From: CAYIHX01 sp964363305 | GTDB lineage: Bacteria > Bdellovibrionota > UBA1018 | Direction of reading: 5' to 3' | Assembly (NCBI GenBank): GCA_964363305.1 | Contig: CAYIHX010000033.1 | Span: 1 to 45,169 of the forward strand | DNA length: 45,169 nt | Shown here: in pieces, positions 23,183 to 33,400 of the stretch | Layout: each line of letters begins with the position of its first letter | How positions within the stretch are numbered: position 1 is the stretch's first letter | The notes under the pieces: generated by a model | Told to the model about the DNA's origin: nothing | Seen by the model: only the letters and a program-made list of their open reading frames with translations | Databases searched by the model: none | Made by a program: the position numbers and the translations under genes

Positions 23183-24807
23183 TGAGTTTTTCAGGATTTT
23201 TGAGAGTGGCTCTTGTTTTTTGCTCGGGAGTTTTTTTGTCTGTTTCTGTTTGGAGCGCCGAACCTCTGCTTCGTGTCCGTTTCTCCCCCGAAAATCCCGC
23301 AGTGAACGAACGCCTGCGGATATTTTTGGAGCCGCAGTCTTCCTGGACTTCTCCTATTGGCATGGAGGTGGTTTTGACCGGCGAGTGGAATGACGGCGCT
23401 TTGGCGCTGCTCGAAACTCCACCGAGTAGCTTGTGGGCCGCAGAAGTGGAGACTGCGCAGTTGCGGGTGGGTGAGAACATGCTTCGGGTGCATCTCTGGC
23501 TCGAAGATCGCGTAGCGGCGGAAGCTTTGCGTCGTGATCATGATCGTACGCTCGCCGAAATTTTAGATCTTTCGGATGCTATTCTTCGAGAGGCGGATCC
23601 TGTTCTGAGAACGGGAATGGAGGCGAGGAGGGATCAGGCTCGGGCACGGCTTGTCGTGATTGAGGTAGAGTTGGCCGCGACGCGGACTCCGATCGGCGAA
23701 GAGCGGTTGGAGGTTCCCGTCAGTCCTCCGATCGCGCGAGATCGCCTTGCTGGCATCATCGTGAGTTTACGAAATCGTTTGCTGCTGACGCAAAATAGCG
23801 ACGGCGGCTGGGATTTTAATTCTCCCCCGCAGTCCGTTCGTGATCGCACGAATACGAGTTATCCTAATCAGTTTGGTGTACACGCGGAAGGCGTTTTGCA
23901 GACGTATGCGTTTGCAAAGGAACCTCTGGTGCTTGAAACAGTACGGCGTACGGCCGAGGTTTTGACTGCGAAGCCGATTCAACGAAAAACCCGTCTTTAT
24001 TCGATGGATGGTTTGTTTTTGTTCGAGGCGGCCAGGTGGCTTGGGTTCGGTGACTACCGTGCGCAGGCGCTTGCAAGCGAGCGTGCGGAGCGTGAATTCG
24101 CAGCGGCCATGCATATCCTCGGTCAAACGAATCCGACAGATGTCGCAGTCAATGCGGTTCCGCAGGCGCAAATCGATGCGGTTTCTTCTGCTGACCGAGT
24201 CGTGGCCTATGACCTGCGGCTGGCGGCTTCCGGTCGCAACGCGAATCTCCGCGCTTGGGACTGGCAATCTCGTTGCGTGCAGGCTCGAAAAGCAGGTCAG
24301 GAGGAATATGCACGCGCGATTGCGCAGCATCTGGTGGCATTTGCCTCCTCATTAAATCCTGCGTCGTACTATTATCTACTGGGCGCTGCTGGCACGATTT
24401 CCTGTCTGTCGCTGTTTCAGAGCGAATCAGCTTGGACGGCAGTCGCAGGCCAACTGGTTCAGAATCTACTCACCTATCAGCTTGAAGAGGGGAAGTTCAT
24501 GGTTCTGCCTGCTCAAGGCGCTTATCAGGGGCGAATTCAAGATCAGGCGTTTGTTGCTGAGGCGCTCTTTCAGGTCGGACGCTTTGAGGAACTCGGGCGC
24601 TTGATGGAGTGGCTCGCGGGGAACCAGCTGGAGAGCGGTGCGTTTGATGATTTCGGTGAGGAGAGTGTGGAGGGCCAGAGCGAGGTTCTTTCCGTCTTGG
24701 CGCGAATTGGAACGACTTGGGGTACTTCGTGCCGGATTACGGAGGCGAGTTCCTTGTTTAATGCTTTCGAGCTTCGGACTGCTCCGGCTGCTCAGGGGGT
24801 ACTCTGA
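23179..24807 (+). CDS. Exported protein with a prenyltransferase-like toroid domain
   Basis: It has 542 residues and a signal peptide ending near VSVWSA. The N-terminal domain (about 30-200) is the shared beta-sandwich/helical-hairpin module: RVRFSPENPAVNERLRIFLE, then ENMLRVHLWLEDRVAAEALR and a helical pair. Residues about 205-535 look like a (alpha/alpha)6 toroid of the squalene-cyclase / pectate-lyase-like type, starting at LLLTQNSDGGWDFN, with repeated helical pairs such as YLLGAAGTISCLSLF. It lacks the DxDD catalytic motif of cyclases, so a binding or scaffolding role is likelier. Both ends overlap neighbouring genes. Confidence 0.8.
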   Translation: MMSFSGFLRVALVFCSGVFLSVSVWSAEPLLRVRFSPENPAVNERLRIFLEPQSSWTSPIGMEVVLTGEWNDGALALLETPPSSLWAAEVETAQLRVGENMLRVHLWLEDRVAAEALRRDHDRTLAEILDLSDAILREADPVLRTGMEARRDQARARLVVIEVELAATRTPIGEERLEVPVSPPIARDRLAGIIVSLRNRLLLTQNSDGGWDFNSPPQSVRDRTNTSYPNQFGVHAEGVLQTYAFAKEPLVLETVRRTAEVLTAKPIQRKTRLYSMDGLFLFEAARWLGFGDYRAQALASERAEREFAAAMHILGQTNPTDVAVNAVPQAQIDAVSSADRVVAYDLRLAASGRNANLRAWDWQSRCVQARKAGQEEYARAIAQHLVAFASSLNPASYYYLLGAAGTISCLSLFQSESAWTAVAGQLVQNLLTYQLEEGKFMVLPAQGAYQGRIQDQAFVAEALFQVGRFEELGRLMEWLAGNQLESGAFDDFGEESVEGQSEVLSVLARIGTTWGTSCRITEASSLFNAFELRTAPAAQGVL

Positions 24808-25946
24808 TGAAGCGGATCGGAGCGATCTTTTTTCTTTCCATGCTCGGAGGGGTGAGTCCGGCCTTCGCGTCAGAATTTCGTATTCAGGCTGGGGTTTCTT
24901 CTCAGGCTTTGCGGGGCGTTCATGGTCGAACGCTTTCATTGGATCAGCTTCGCGGCGCGGTTCAAGCCCTCCATTCCGGCACGCCCATGCCGATGGGGCG
25001 GCTGTCTCTCCACTTGAGGCTCACGGGGGTCGGTGACTCTCTTGTCTTTGAACGAGTGGTTCCATGGAAGGATACAGATCGACAGGCGAATGGGCGTCTT
25101 TCGTCAATTTTTCTTTCACCGCCCGCGCGTCCGTTTTCGTGTCGGATTTCTATTTCGGTCGAAGATGCGACCGGGGTGGCGGACCCTCGATTTGAATCTT
25201 GGAATGGGGTTTGGGGCGAATGCTTAAACCCGCTGGGGACGGACGTCATGTCGAGGCTCGTCGACTTGAACAATACGGGCCCATGGTTCGTGCAGGCGCG
25301 AACTCCATCTACGGGGCTTCCTTGGGTTGATCCGCCGGAATACTATTTTCAAGATTCCATCCTGGGAGCATCCCGACCCTGGGAGAGCTGGATCATATTT
25401 TTCGATGCCGCTGGCCGTGTTCGCCATGTCGAAGATCAAGCGGGCATCGACATGGAGAGAAAGTTTGTGCTTTCCGACGGGCTTTTCAGGCGCTCCTGCG
25501 AGGCGGTGAGGTGGGTCTGGCCTTCGGGCCGTTTTATCGATGCTCAGTCGCAAGACAACGAAGCCTGGAGTTCGACGGGAAGCTGTGAGGCAGACCCTGA
25601 TGAGGATTCACAAAATCTACCCGATGCAGCGGTGGCGTTGACTCGGCAAGGGAGTGAGATCACCGCATGGGTGGTGAATCGAGGGGACTCTTCACTTCCT
25701 CGCCGGGCGCCTGCCACGGTGCTGAGCTGGAGTTTCTATGCGCCTGACGGCGGGAGCCTTGGTCAGTTTCAAGAGCATGTGGAAGAGCGTGTCTTTGAGG
25801 GGGGCGGCCGCGCCTCCCGAGTTTTTCGCGTCCCGAGCGGTTGGGCGGGAAGATTGAGTCGAGTGGGGGTCGAGGTCGACCCCCGGTTTGAGGAATGGGA
25901 TTTAGACCGAAGCAACAATCGAGTGGAAATGGAATACCTGCGATGA
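24807..25946 (+). CDS. Exported beta-rich protein, CARDB-like C-terminus
   Basis: It has 379 residues with a signal peptide (IGAIFFLSMLGGVSPAFAS). The C-terminal 110 residues (PDAAVALTRQGSEITAWVVN to DRSNNRVEMEYLR) read like a CARDB/DUF11-type adhesion module. A very similar short motif, DPRFESWNGVWGECLN, occurs at about 133 and again as DPRFEEWDLDRSNN near the end, so there may be two such modules. There are six or more cysteines. The stop of the preceding gene and this start share one base (TGATG). No enzyme signature is visible. It probably forms part of an exported complex with its operon partners. Confidence 0.78.
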   Translation: MKRIGAIFFLSMLGGVSPAFASEFRIQAGVSSQALRGVHGRTLSLDQLRGAVQALHSGTPMPMGRLSLHLRLTGVGDSLVFERVVPWKDTDRQANGRLSSIFLSPPARPFSCRISISVEDATGVADPRFESWNGVWGECLNPLGTDVMSRLVDLNNTGPWFVQARTPSTGLPWVDPPEYYFQDSILGASRPWESWIIFFDAAGRVRHVEDQAGIDMERKFVLSDGLFRRSCEAVRWVWPSGRFIDAQSQDNEAWSSTGSCEADPDEDSQNLPDAAVALTRQGSEITAWVVNRGDSSLPRRAPATVLSWSFYAPDGGSLGQFQEHVEERVFEGGGRASRVFRVPSGWAGRLSRVGVEVDPRFEEWDLDRSNNRVEMEYLR

Positions 25947-28900
25947 AAAACAACAAGTATGTGGTCAGTTCAGTTTTCGGTTTACTCACCCTGTTTGTAG
26001 GAGTGACCGCGGCTCAAGCTAGTAGCCTCGATACACCGCTGTCGATTGATGCGGACACCGTTGCCCTCTGGAACTTCGATTCCGACATCGAAGGGGCTTT
26101 GCCCACCGATCCGGATCAGGTCTTTGATCTGGCGCCCACACCCTTGAATGGTCAGGCTTATTCGACCGAGTGGTTGTCAACGGGCATTCCTGGATTGCCG
26201 GCCTCTTTTTCCGCTGCACGTCGATTTACCAGTCCTTCTGGATTTATCAGTTTCGGACCTACGGTAGGGAGCAAGCTGGATCTCCGTGGGCTTCCCTCGG
26301 TCACGATCGAGGCATATGTTCGTCCTACGGGTAACATGCCGGGGTATCACACCATTTTTGATAGTGGGCAGATTCAAATCAAAGTATTCGCGAATCGCTT
26401 CACGGTGTTTGTTGCACAGTCAGGCCGATTTGATGGGGTTGCCGCTGACGAGGCGATCGTTACGGGACGTGCGTACCGGGTAGCGGTTCAGGTCGAAGAT
26501 CGACGGCTCACGCTTTTTGTCGATGAGAAGACCGTGGCGCAGATTGCCCTGGATCAGCCCATTCAGGCTCCGGTGAATCTAGTTGCCAATACCTTTATCG
26601 GTGGAAATATTCTCAGTGAGAATTTTGTCGGGGAGATCGACGATGTGCGTATTTCAAACGTCGCCCGCTTCGATTCCGTGCCCCCAGTTATTTCCTGGGT
26701 TTCTCCGGCGCTGAACCAACTGGTAACCTCCGCCCGTCCGACGGTTGAACTTCAATACTCTGACGCAAGTATTGACCCTTCGAGTCTTGAAGTGCGTCTC
26801 AATGACATACTGCAAACGGGACTGGTCGGGGGCGTGACCGGTTTTATCGGGCAGTTTCCCGATGCGTTAGTGCCGGGGCAGGTCAACCGCGTGAACGTGC
26901 GAATTTCAGATTTACAGGGCAATCAGACCGAGCGGGATTTTGATTTGACTTTTCAGTCCGCAGGCCCCGGTGAATCGTACGAGCCAGATGGTGCGACGCT
27001 CGCTCTTTGGCATATGGATGACCCAGATCCGAATGTATTGACGGATTCCGCTCCTGCTGCACGACATGGGTATGGTCGGGGACAGAAAATATCGGTAAAT
27101 CAGGGAGTTTTTGGACGGGGGCGCGAGTTTCCTGCGCAGTCCGTCTCTTCGAGTCGTGCATTCGTGTTTCCCGGGTTCGTTTTCCCAGCGCGTCAGTTGA
27201 CCTGGGAAGGGTATTTGCGCTGGCAGGGAGGTTTTTACGGAGGGTCGGCTGCGATTTTCAGTTCGTCAGCTTTGGAACTTCAAATCACGAGTGATGGGGC
27301 GGTAAGCATTCGTCTGAAGACGTCTGATGAGAGCCTTCTATTCATGACCGAAAGTGGCCTTCTGCCGACAGGGACTTGGGCACATTTGGCCGTGACCTGG
27401 GATGGGACTCGGAGTTCACGTAATCTCACCGTGTTTGTGAATGGGCTTGCGCACGCTGTTTTCGATGCACCCTTTGATTGCGACCTTAACCCACAGCCGT
27501 TGAGTGGGGAGTTGGGCAGTTCTTTTGTCGGTGCGATGGACGAAATTCGGATTTCGAGCATCGTACGCTCGCAGTTCAATGTGGTGACCCGTCACGATTC
27601 CATTCTTTTTCTTGCGCTGGCCGAGGACGCAACTGCTTCCGAGGCCCAGCCGGTTTTACGCGCCCAGTTTCAGTCGGGGAGCGCTGTTGATGCCGGAAGG
27701 ACCCGAGTGCGTCTCAACGGGATTGTTCAGCCTTTGGGTACGACACTCGTGGCGGATGCTGACGGGGTGGAGGGGACGATGAGAGATTCACTGAATCCAG
27801 GACCCAATGAAATCGAGGTGACGTTTTTTGATTCGGTAGGAAATCAGAATATGGAAAGTCATCTAGTGTATCGAATCGTGGATCAGGGGGCGACTCCTTA
27901 TACGCCAGATTCACGGACGCTCGGTCTCTGGCATTTGGATGATTCAAACCCGAGTGTTATGCTGAACGCGGTTGCGGGCGGCTCTGCGTTTGCTACTAAT
28001 GGAAACATTTCCGCCCCGACTGGAAAATTTGGCTTAGGGAGACAATCGACCAACAGCATCTACTCTGAACCGCAAGTCTGGGGATGTCGGTCATTGACGT
28101 TAGAGTTTTGGACGAAATCCGATGCGGTTTACTCCTTGTTCTCGGCATCGTCATCGTACCTGAGTCTTTCAGCTTCTGTAGATTCCACGCAGAGAGTAAT
28201 GAGCTTTTCCGCTTCTGTACGTGGAAATGATCAGTCAACTACAGTGACTGACCTTCCATTCTTTGATGGGGAATTTCATCACCTCGCGTTTGTAGTCGAC
28301 GGGAGTTCGGCTTACGGGCAAAGGATCGTTCTTCTCGTAGATGGGGTAGTGCGGAAAGTGCTGCCTATGCCGGTTCGTTGTGTGGCCAACCACCCCATGA
28401 CGTTTCAGTTCGGGGAGGGACAGGAGATTGATGAAGTCCGCGTTTCATCGGTCGCTCGGTATGAACTCGCATTGGGAGGGACCCATCGAGTACCTACGAT
28501 TCTGGAGGGGAATCCCCAGCCCGATTCGACGGTCAGCTCCAGCATTATTCCTGTTCATTTTCGCGCTCGAGGTCGGGCACCGATTCGACCGGACCGAACT
28601 TCCGTGAGCTTGAACGGTTCGGCGGGTACGGGCTTAACTTTGACCCTGAACGGATTCGATGGGGAGTGGAATGGAAACTTGAACGGGTTGGTGCCGGGGG
28701 CGAATTTTCTCGAGCTTCTGTTCGGTGATCGAAACGGTGCGGTTCAGGCGGTGTCCTCTCCTCTCTATAGGATCGGTCGGGATACTTTGTCGCCGGATTC
28801 CGCGACGACGGAGAGCCTTCTCCTTTTGCACTTGGACGAGGCTTCCGGTTCTACGCTCATGGATTCTTCCTCTCGTGCGCAAGATTTTACTCTGGCGGCT

Positions 28901-29455
28901 GATGGTAGCCTGGGTGAGCCCGGGGCTTTCAGGGGTTCTCTAGCAGGAGGTGCGAATGGGACTGTTTCAGGACTCATTGGGAATCGGGCATTTACGTACC
29001 AGGCTTGGGTCAAAACGCCGTCCGGGAGCGGTTATTTTGTCGAGCTACTCAGGTCAAGCAGTTCTGGTCTCTATTTCTGGATTTGGGGTGCCAACTTTCA
29101 CGTGACGTTTCCCTTTGTGGCTGGCGCGCGTGCTTTGGAGGGCGCCGTTCCCGTTGGGGATGATCAGTATCATCATGTGGCAGTCGTATTTGATTCCGAT
29201 CATCCTTACCGTAACATCCTCCTGCTTTGGGACGGACGGGTGATCGCGTCGTCTCTTTGGTCGGTTCCGGCTACTGGCATTCAACTCAGCACCTCAGAAT
29301 TTTTTCTAAATGGGAGTTCCGGCTCTCGGCTTGACGAGGTGCATATCGAGTCTCGGGCACGGTACGATTTTCCGATTGGTCCTCTGCTCGAGCGGAAGCA
29401 AGTCCTCGCGACGCGCCGAACTCGCTTTGACCTTTGGGAAGGAGCACGACGATGA
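25943..29455 (+). CDS. Exported protein with four LamG-like domains
   Basis: It has 1170 residues; the start at ATG 25943 makes an ATGA overlap. The signal peptide ends near AAQAS. Four concanavalin/LamG-type domains each begin with a variant of TVALWNFDSD (about 35), TLALWHMDDPDPN (about 350), TLGLWHLDDSNPS (about 655) and SLLLLHLDEASGS (about 950), and end with the typical EIDDVRIS, AMDEIRIS, EIDEVRVS and RLDEVHIE. Between them lie Ig-like domains containing RLNDI/RLNGI/SLNGS and NxVNVRISD turns. The same Ig type occurs in the RHS protein. Such domains bind glycans, suggesting attachment to a surface or prey/competitor envelope. This last point is inference. Confidence 0.88.
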   Translation: MKNNKYVVSSVFGLLTLFVGVTAAQASSLDTPLSIDADTVALWNFDSDIEGALPTDPDQVFDLAPTPLNGQAYSTEWLSTGIPGLPASFSAARRFTSPSGFISFGPTVGSKLDLRGLPSVTIEAYVRPTGNMPGYHTIFDSGQIQIKVFANRFTVFVAQSGRFDGVAADEAIVTGRAYRVAVQVEDRRLTLFVDEKTVAQIALDQPIQAPVNLVANTFIGGNILSENFVGEIDDVRISNVARFDSVPPVISWVSPALNQLVTSARPTVELQYSDASIDPSSLEVRLNDILQTGLVGGVTGFIGQFPDALVPGQVNRVNVRISDLQGNQTERDFDLTFQSAGPGESYEPDGATLALWHMDDPDPNVLTDSAPAARHGYGRGQKISVNQGVFGRGREFPAQSVSSSRAFVFPGFVFPARQLTWEGYLRWQGGFYGGSAAIFSSSALELQITSDGAVSIRLKTSDESLLFMTESGLLPTGTWAHLAVTWDGTRSSRNLTVFVNGLAHAVFDAPFDCDLNPQPLSGELGSSFVGAMDEIRISSIVRSQFNVVTRHDSILFLALAEDATASEAQPVLRAQFQSGSAVDAGRTRVRLNGIVQPLGTTLVADADGVEGTMRDSLNPGPNEIEVTFFDSVGNQNMESHLVYRIVDQGATPYTPDSRTLGLWHLDDSNPSVMLNAVAGGSAFATNGNISAPTGKFGLGRQSTNSIYSEPQVWGCRSLTLEFWTKSDAVYSLFSASSSYLSLSASVDSTQRVMSFSASVRGNDQSTTVTDLPFFDGEFHHLAFVVDGSSAYGQRIVLLVDGVVRKVLPMPVRCVANHPMTFQFGEGQEIDEVRVSSVARYELALGGTHRVPTILEGNPQPDSTVSSSIIPVHFRARGRAPIRPDRTSVSLNGSAGTGLTLTLNGFDGEWNGNLNGLVPGANFLELLFGDRNGAVQAVSSPLYRIGRDTLSPDSATTESLLLLHLDEASGSTLMDSSSRAQDFTLAADGSLGEPGAFRGSLAGGANGTVSGLIGNRAFTYQAWVKTPSGSGYFVELLRSSSSGLYFWIWGANFHVTFPFVAGARALEGAVPVGDDQYHHVAVVFDSDHPYRNILLLWDGRVIASSLWSVPATGIQLSTSEFFLNGSSGSRLDEVHIESRARYDFPIGPLLERKQVLATRRTRFDLWEGARR

Positions 29456-30468
29456 ATCTTCTAGCATTTCTGGGTATTGGTTCCATTCTTTCCGTAGTCC
29501 CGCCCTCTTTCACTGATCTTCATTCGGACTTGGGCTCTTATCTCAATGGCCAGCGCGCGGTTCTCACCGTTCATCTACCGATTCAGCCTTCTAATCCGAT
29601 GTACGGCCTGGCTCTCAGTGCACGGCTGAATGGGGCGCCTTTCCGTCTGCTGAGACTCACCGAACGTATGGCGGGCGGAGTGACGCCTCTTTTGACTTCT
29701 CCTGGTGTTCAGCATTGGGAAGTGACGGTCTATCTCGAAGAAAAAATGCCCGTTCGGAGTCGCGAGGCGGCAATTGTATTTTGGGAGGAGGAGATTCTCC
29801 TGATCAACCAACGGCTCGGCATAGAGACGGATCCGGAGATCCGCGCGAACCTTCAGGCGCAAAGGGAGCGTGATCAGCGCTTCATCGAAGACGCGCAGAA
29901 TCAGATTGGAGGCTTTCGGCGTGAGTTGGTGGTTAGTAGTTATGATTTTAATGTAACCGCGTTGAATCTAACACAGACGGAAACCAGTAGTGACCCCGTT
30001 CTGGACCTTCGCACCGAGGGAGAGGGCTGCGATTATGCCGTGGGTACTCGTGCGACTTTTCTCTCGCGAGTACTCACTGATTTCACCGGAGCCGATGGCC
30101 CTCGAGAAAATATCTTGAGAGCGACGTTTGATGGTATCGCGGCCGGTATCGAAGCGATGAATTCTCGAGATTTTCGTACGATCACTTCGGAGTTCACCAC
30201 GGCGGACGTTGGCCTTCATGATTACGAAGCCACCCTCTGGGTTCGCTCGAAGGCACGCGCAGATCGAATTCGAGAAGCAATTTCAGCGGCCGAGCAGGGT
30301 CGTGCCCAGGCGATTGCCAGCCGCGATGCGACCACGGATCCATATGAGCGCGCGTACTGGCAACGACGGATCGACGATTTGAGTCGAATTCTTTTGGAGT
30401 TCGGCGCGCAGCTGGAAGCAAGTTTGGAGCGAGTCACTTCGGCCAGCAAGGAGATCCACGTTCAATGA
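29452..30468 (+). CDS. Small exported protein with two helical-hairpin beta-sandwich modules
   Basis: It has 338 residues from the ATG at 29452 (ATGA overlap on both sides). There is a short hydrophobic N-terminus. The shared module occurs twice: a beta part ending WEVTVYLEEKMPVRSREA with a helical pair (ETDPEIRANLQAQRERDQR, about 125-150), and a second ending YEATLWVRSKARADRIREA with another pair (TDPYERAYWQRRIDDLSRI, about 295-325). It consists of almost nothing else. It sits directly before the RHS gene and may be its dedicated adaptor or plug. The family is not recognised. Confidence 0.8.
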   Translation: MNLLAFLGIGSILSVVPPSFTDLHSDLGSYLNGQRAVLTVHLPIQPSNPMYGLALSARLNGAPFRLLRLTERMAGGVTPLLTSPGVQHWEVTVYLEEKMPVRSREAAIVFWEEEILLINQRLGIETDPEIRANLQAQRERDQRFIEDAQNQIGGFRRELVVSSYDFNVTALNLTQTETSSDPVLDLRTEGEGCDYAVGTRATFLSRVLTDFTGADGPRENILRATFDGIAAGIEAMNSRDFRTITSEFTTADVGLHDYEATLWVRSKARADRIREAISAAEQGRAQAIASRDATTDPYERAYWQRRIDDLSRILLEFGAQLEASLERVTSASKEIHVQ

Positions 30469-33400
30469 AGCGTGTGCTTCAAGGATGTCTGATTGCTGCG
30501 GTTGTTATCTGGGGCGGCCCGGATGGCTTCGCCGACGATGCACGCTATTACGAGATTGAGCGGAGTCCGACAGTTCCGACCCTCGACGGGAGAGTCGAGC
30601 TTAAGCTCAGAAATCGTCTTTGGCCGACGGGTTCCGAGACCCGCCTTGAGGTAGAGGCGACTTTTCAAGGACAGTCAGTGGCTTTGGAAGAAATCGGAGA
30701 TCACGTACTGTGGTTTCGCTCACCGGTCCTCGCGGATGGGCATTTTGATTTTTCAGCGCAAGTCTTTCTCGTGTCGCCTCTCGTTGGGGGACGTAAGCTT
30801 GTTCAAAATCTGAGCGATTCGTTTCTGGTTGACGGAGTGGCGCCGACTCTTGTGCTCACGCCCGAAGAAGGCGCACGGGTATTGATCTCCACCCCTACGC
30901 TTCGAGCTGTCTATCAAGATTCCGCTTCCGGGATAGACCCCACCAGTTTTCGGGCTTGGGTAGATGGGGTGGATTTGACTGAACGGCTGACGGTAGGCCC
31001 GGACTCCGCTGTTCTTCAGTTTACGACGGCCTTTCCGCTCGCGGCGGGAACGCACGAGTTTCGATTTCGGGTGGCGGATCGAAGTGGGCTCATCACAGAG
31101 CGAACTGTGCATTTTCAAGTCGACTTAGAGACTCCTCTCGGCGGCTTCATGACGGGTGTATTTCAAGATGATCAAGATGCGCCGATTCCGGGGGCGCAGG
31201 TCACTTCGCCAGTTGCACCGCTCCGGAGGTCGGTACAAGGGGTTACGGATACAGAGGGGCGTTACCGGATTCCCTTCGAAGCGGGAGGGCGCTACTTACT
31301 TCACTTTGAGAAGGTTGGCTTCACGACTGCCGACCGGTGGGTGGAGGTGATCCCGGGGCGTGATTCGGCCTTGGCACCGGTAAGTGTACGTACTGCCGAT
31401 GCACACGTAACAAGTGTGAGTGCGGCGGTCGGCGGCGTGGCACGGAATTCGACTGGAACGATCGTCATGACGATTCCGCCGGGAGCACTTTCGAGCGATG
31501 TTCAGGTCAGTGGAACGGAGTTTCGGGTCGGTGAAAGCCTACCGGGATCTCTGCCGGAATTGTCTGCATTTACTTTTGCTCAGGATATCAGTTTTCGTAC
31601 CGCTACCGGCGAGCAGGCGACGTTTCAGGTCCCGATTCAAGCGCAGGTTACGGATGACTTGGGATTTGCCGTTGGAACTCGAATTCCCATTGGAAAGTAC
31701 GAACCCACTTTAGGTGAATGGCTCCCGATTGCGGAGGAGACGTTGGCCTTTGCGGAGATAGTTCCCACGGTAGGCGCAGGTCGTATCGGAACTCGCTTGA
31801 GCTTTTTCTATCCTAGCGCTAACGCTTACGACCCAAATACGCCGGTTGTTTTACCGGCAAGTGCTGTTGTTCCGTCGGTCGCTAATGCGGCGGGCTCTTC
31901 GCAAGGTGCTCCGGCGCAGGCAGCGTGCAGTGCTCTGAATCGCTGCCGCCTTCAGCAGGAATCAGGGAATTTAGCAGAAGATATCGTGTTGCCCGCCGTA
32001 ACTCGTTTGGGTCAGAACTTTGCGCTGGCGTTCAGTTACAACAGCCTTTCTGCCCGGCCCGACCTCCTCATCGGTAGCGAGGTGGGTAACCGAGTCAGAG
32101 ATGGTTTTCCAAGCCGGGTGAAGGTACGTCTTGGGTTTGGCGCCTCTTTGATTGAGCAGAAGTTTTCAGGCGGGGTATATCGAGATAATTCCGTGCAGCG
32201 GGTGTTGCTCGAGGCTAAAAATGCAGAGGGCGCTCCTCTTTTAACAGGGAGCTATCGCTTTTCAGGAGAAATTTCGGCTGAGTACGATGATAGCCAATAC
32301 GCCTCCGCAGCGTATTTTGGCGCACCCCCGGGTATTCGTTTATCCGTGGTCGCCCGCCAACCCGGAACCCTGAAAAGTGAGCTGAACGGACGTGTCGTCG
32401 TTCAGAACGAAACACGTTCATTTTTCGGCACGGGCTGGACGCTCCAAGGGTTGGAGAAGCTGAGCGTTGATCCCGAAGGTACTGTGCTTTGGATGGATGG
32501 AACCGGAGCTTCCAAAGTTTTCACTCCTCTTGGCCCTCCTCCTTCGGGAGGGCGACGATTCAGTTCAGCTGGGAGCGGTGGCCTTACACTCGTTGAAGCA
32601 CCAGACCCTGGGCCGATTTCCTCGCTCGCCGAATTGAACGGCGTTCTTTACGCATCGTCCTGTGAGTCGAACCGGATCTATCGCGTCAATCTCGATGGTC
32701 AGATCACGCCGCTCGCAGGTACCGGGGAGCGAGGATTCACCGGGGACGGCGCCAGTGCTCTCGGTGCGCGCCTCTCTTGCCCCCGCGGTCTTGCGGTGGA
32801 GCGTTCCGGGGCCGTAGTTTTCGCCGACAGTGGCAATCTACGGATACGCCGCGTTCGGGGTGATGGCGTGATTGAAACAGTGGCCGGCAATGGTCGCATC
32901 GAAGCCGGCCCGGATGGAGTACGGGCAAAGGAGACCAGTATCGGTCGCCCTCAGGCAGTATCGGTCGACCCGTTGGGTGTGATTCACTTCACGACGAGTC
33001 AGGATCGTATCCGTTCGGTCAATCCTTACGGAAAGCTCGAGACTTGGGTGGATCGCACTTCGGGTTACATCCCGGCGGATCTCTCCCGTCCGGCGCAGAT
33101 CCTTTATGACAAGTATCAAAGTCTGATCGTGGTCGATGAAGGCAATGACCGGGTGGTGCGGCTCGTTCCGCAGAATAAGGAAACTCAGACTTGGCTCGGA
33201 CCCTCGACTTCCGGGGGGCGGGTCTTGGCGGAAGCGCAGATTCGCCGACCGATGCAGATGAGCTGGGATCCGATTTTGAAGCGTTACTTCGTGCTCGAAC
33301 GTTCAGGTAAGCTTTGGATGTGGGACGGACCGGGGAATACCCGTGCGGTGGAAATTTTGAGTCCTGGAGCCGGGGGCCGAAGTCGTGGTGAGCAACGCCT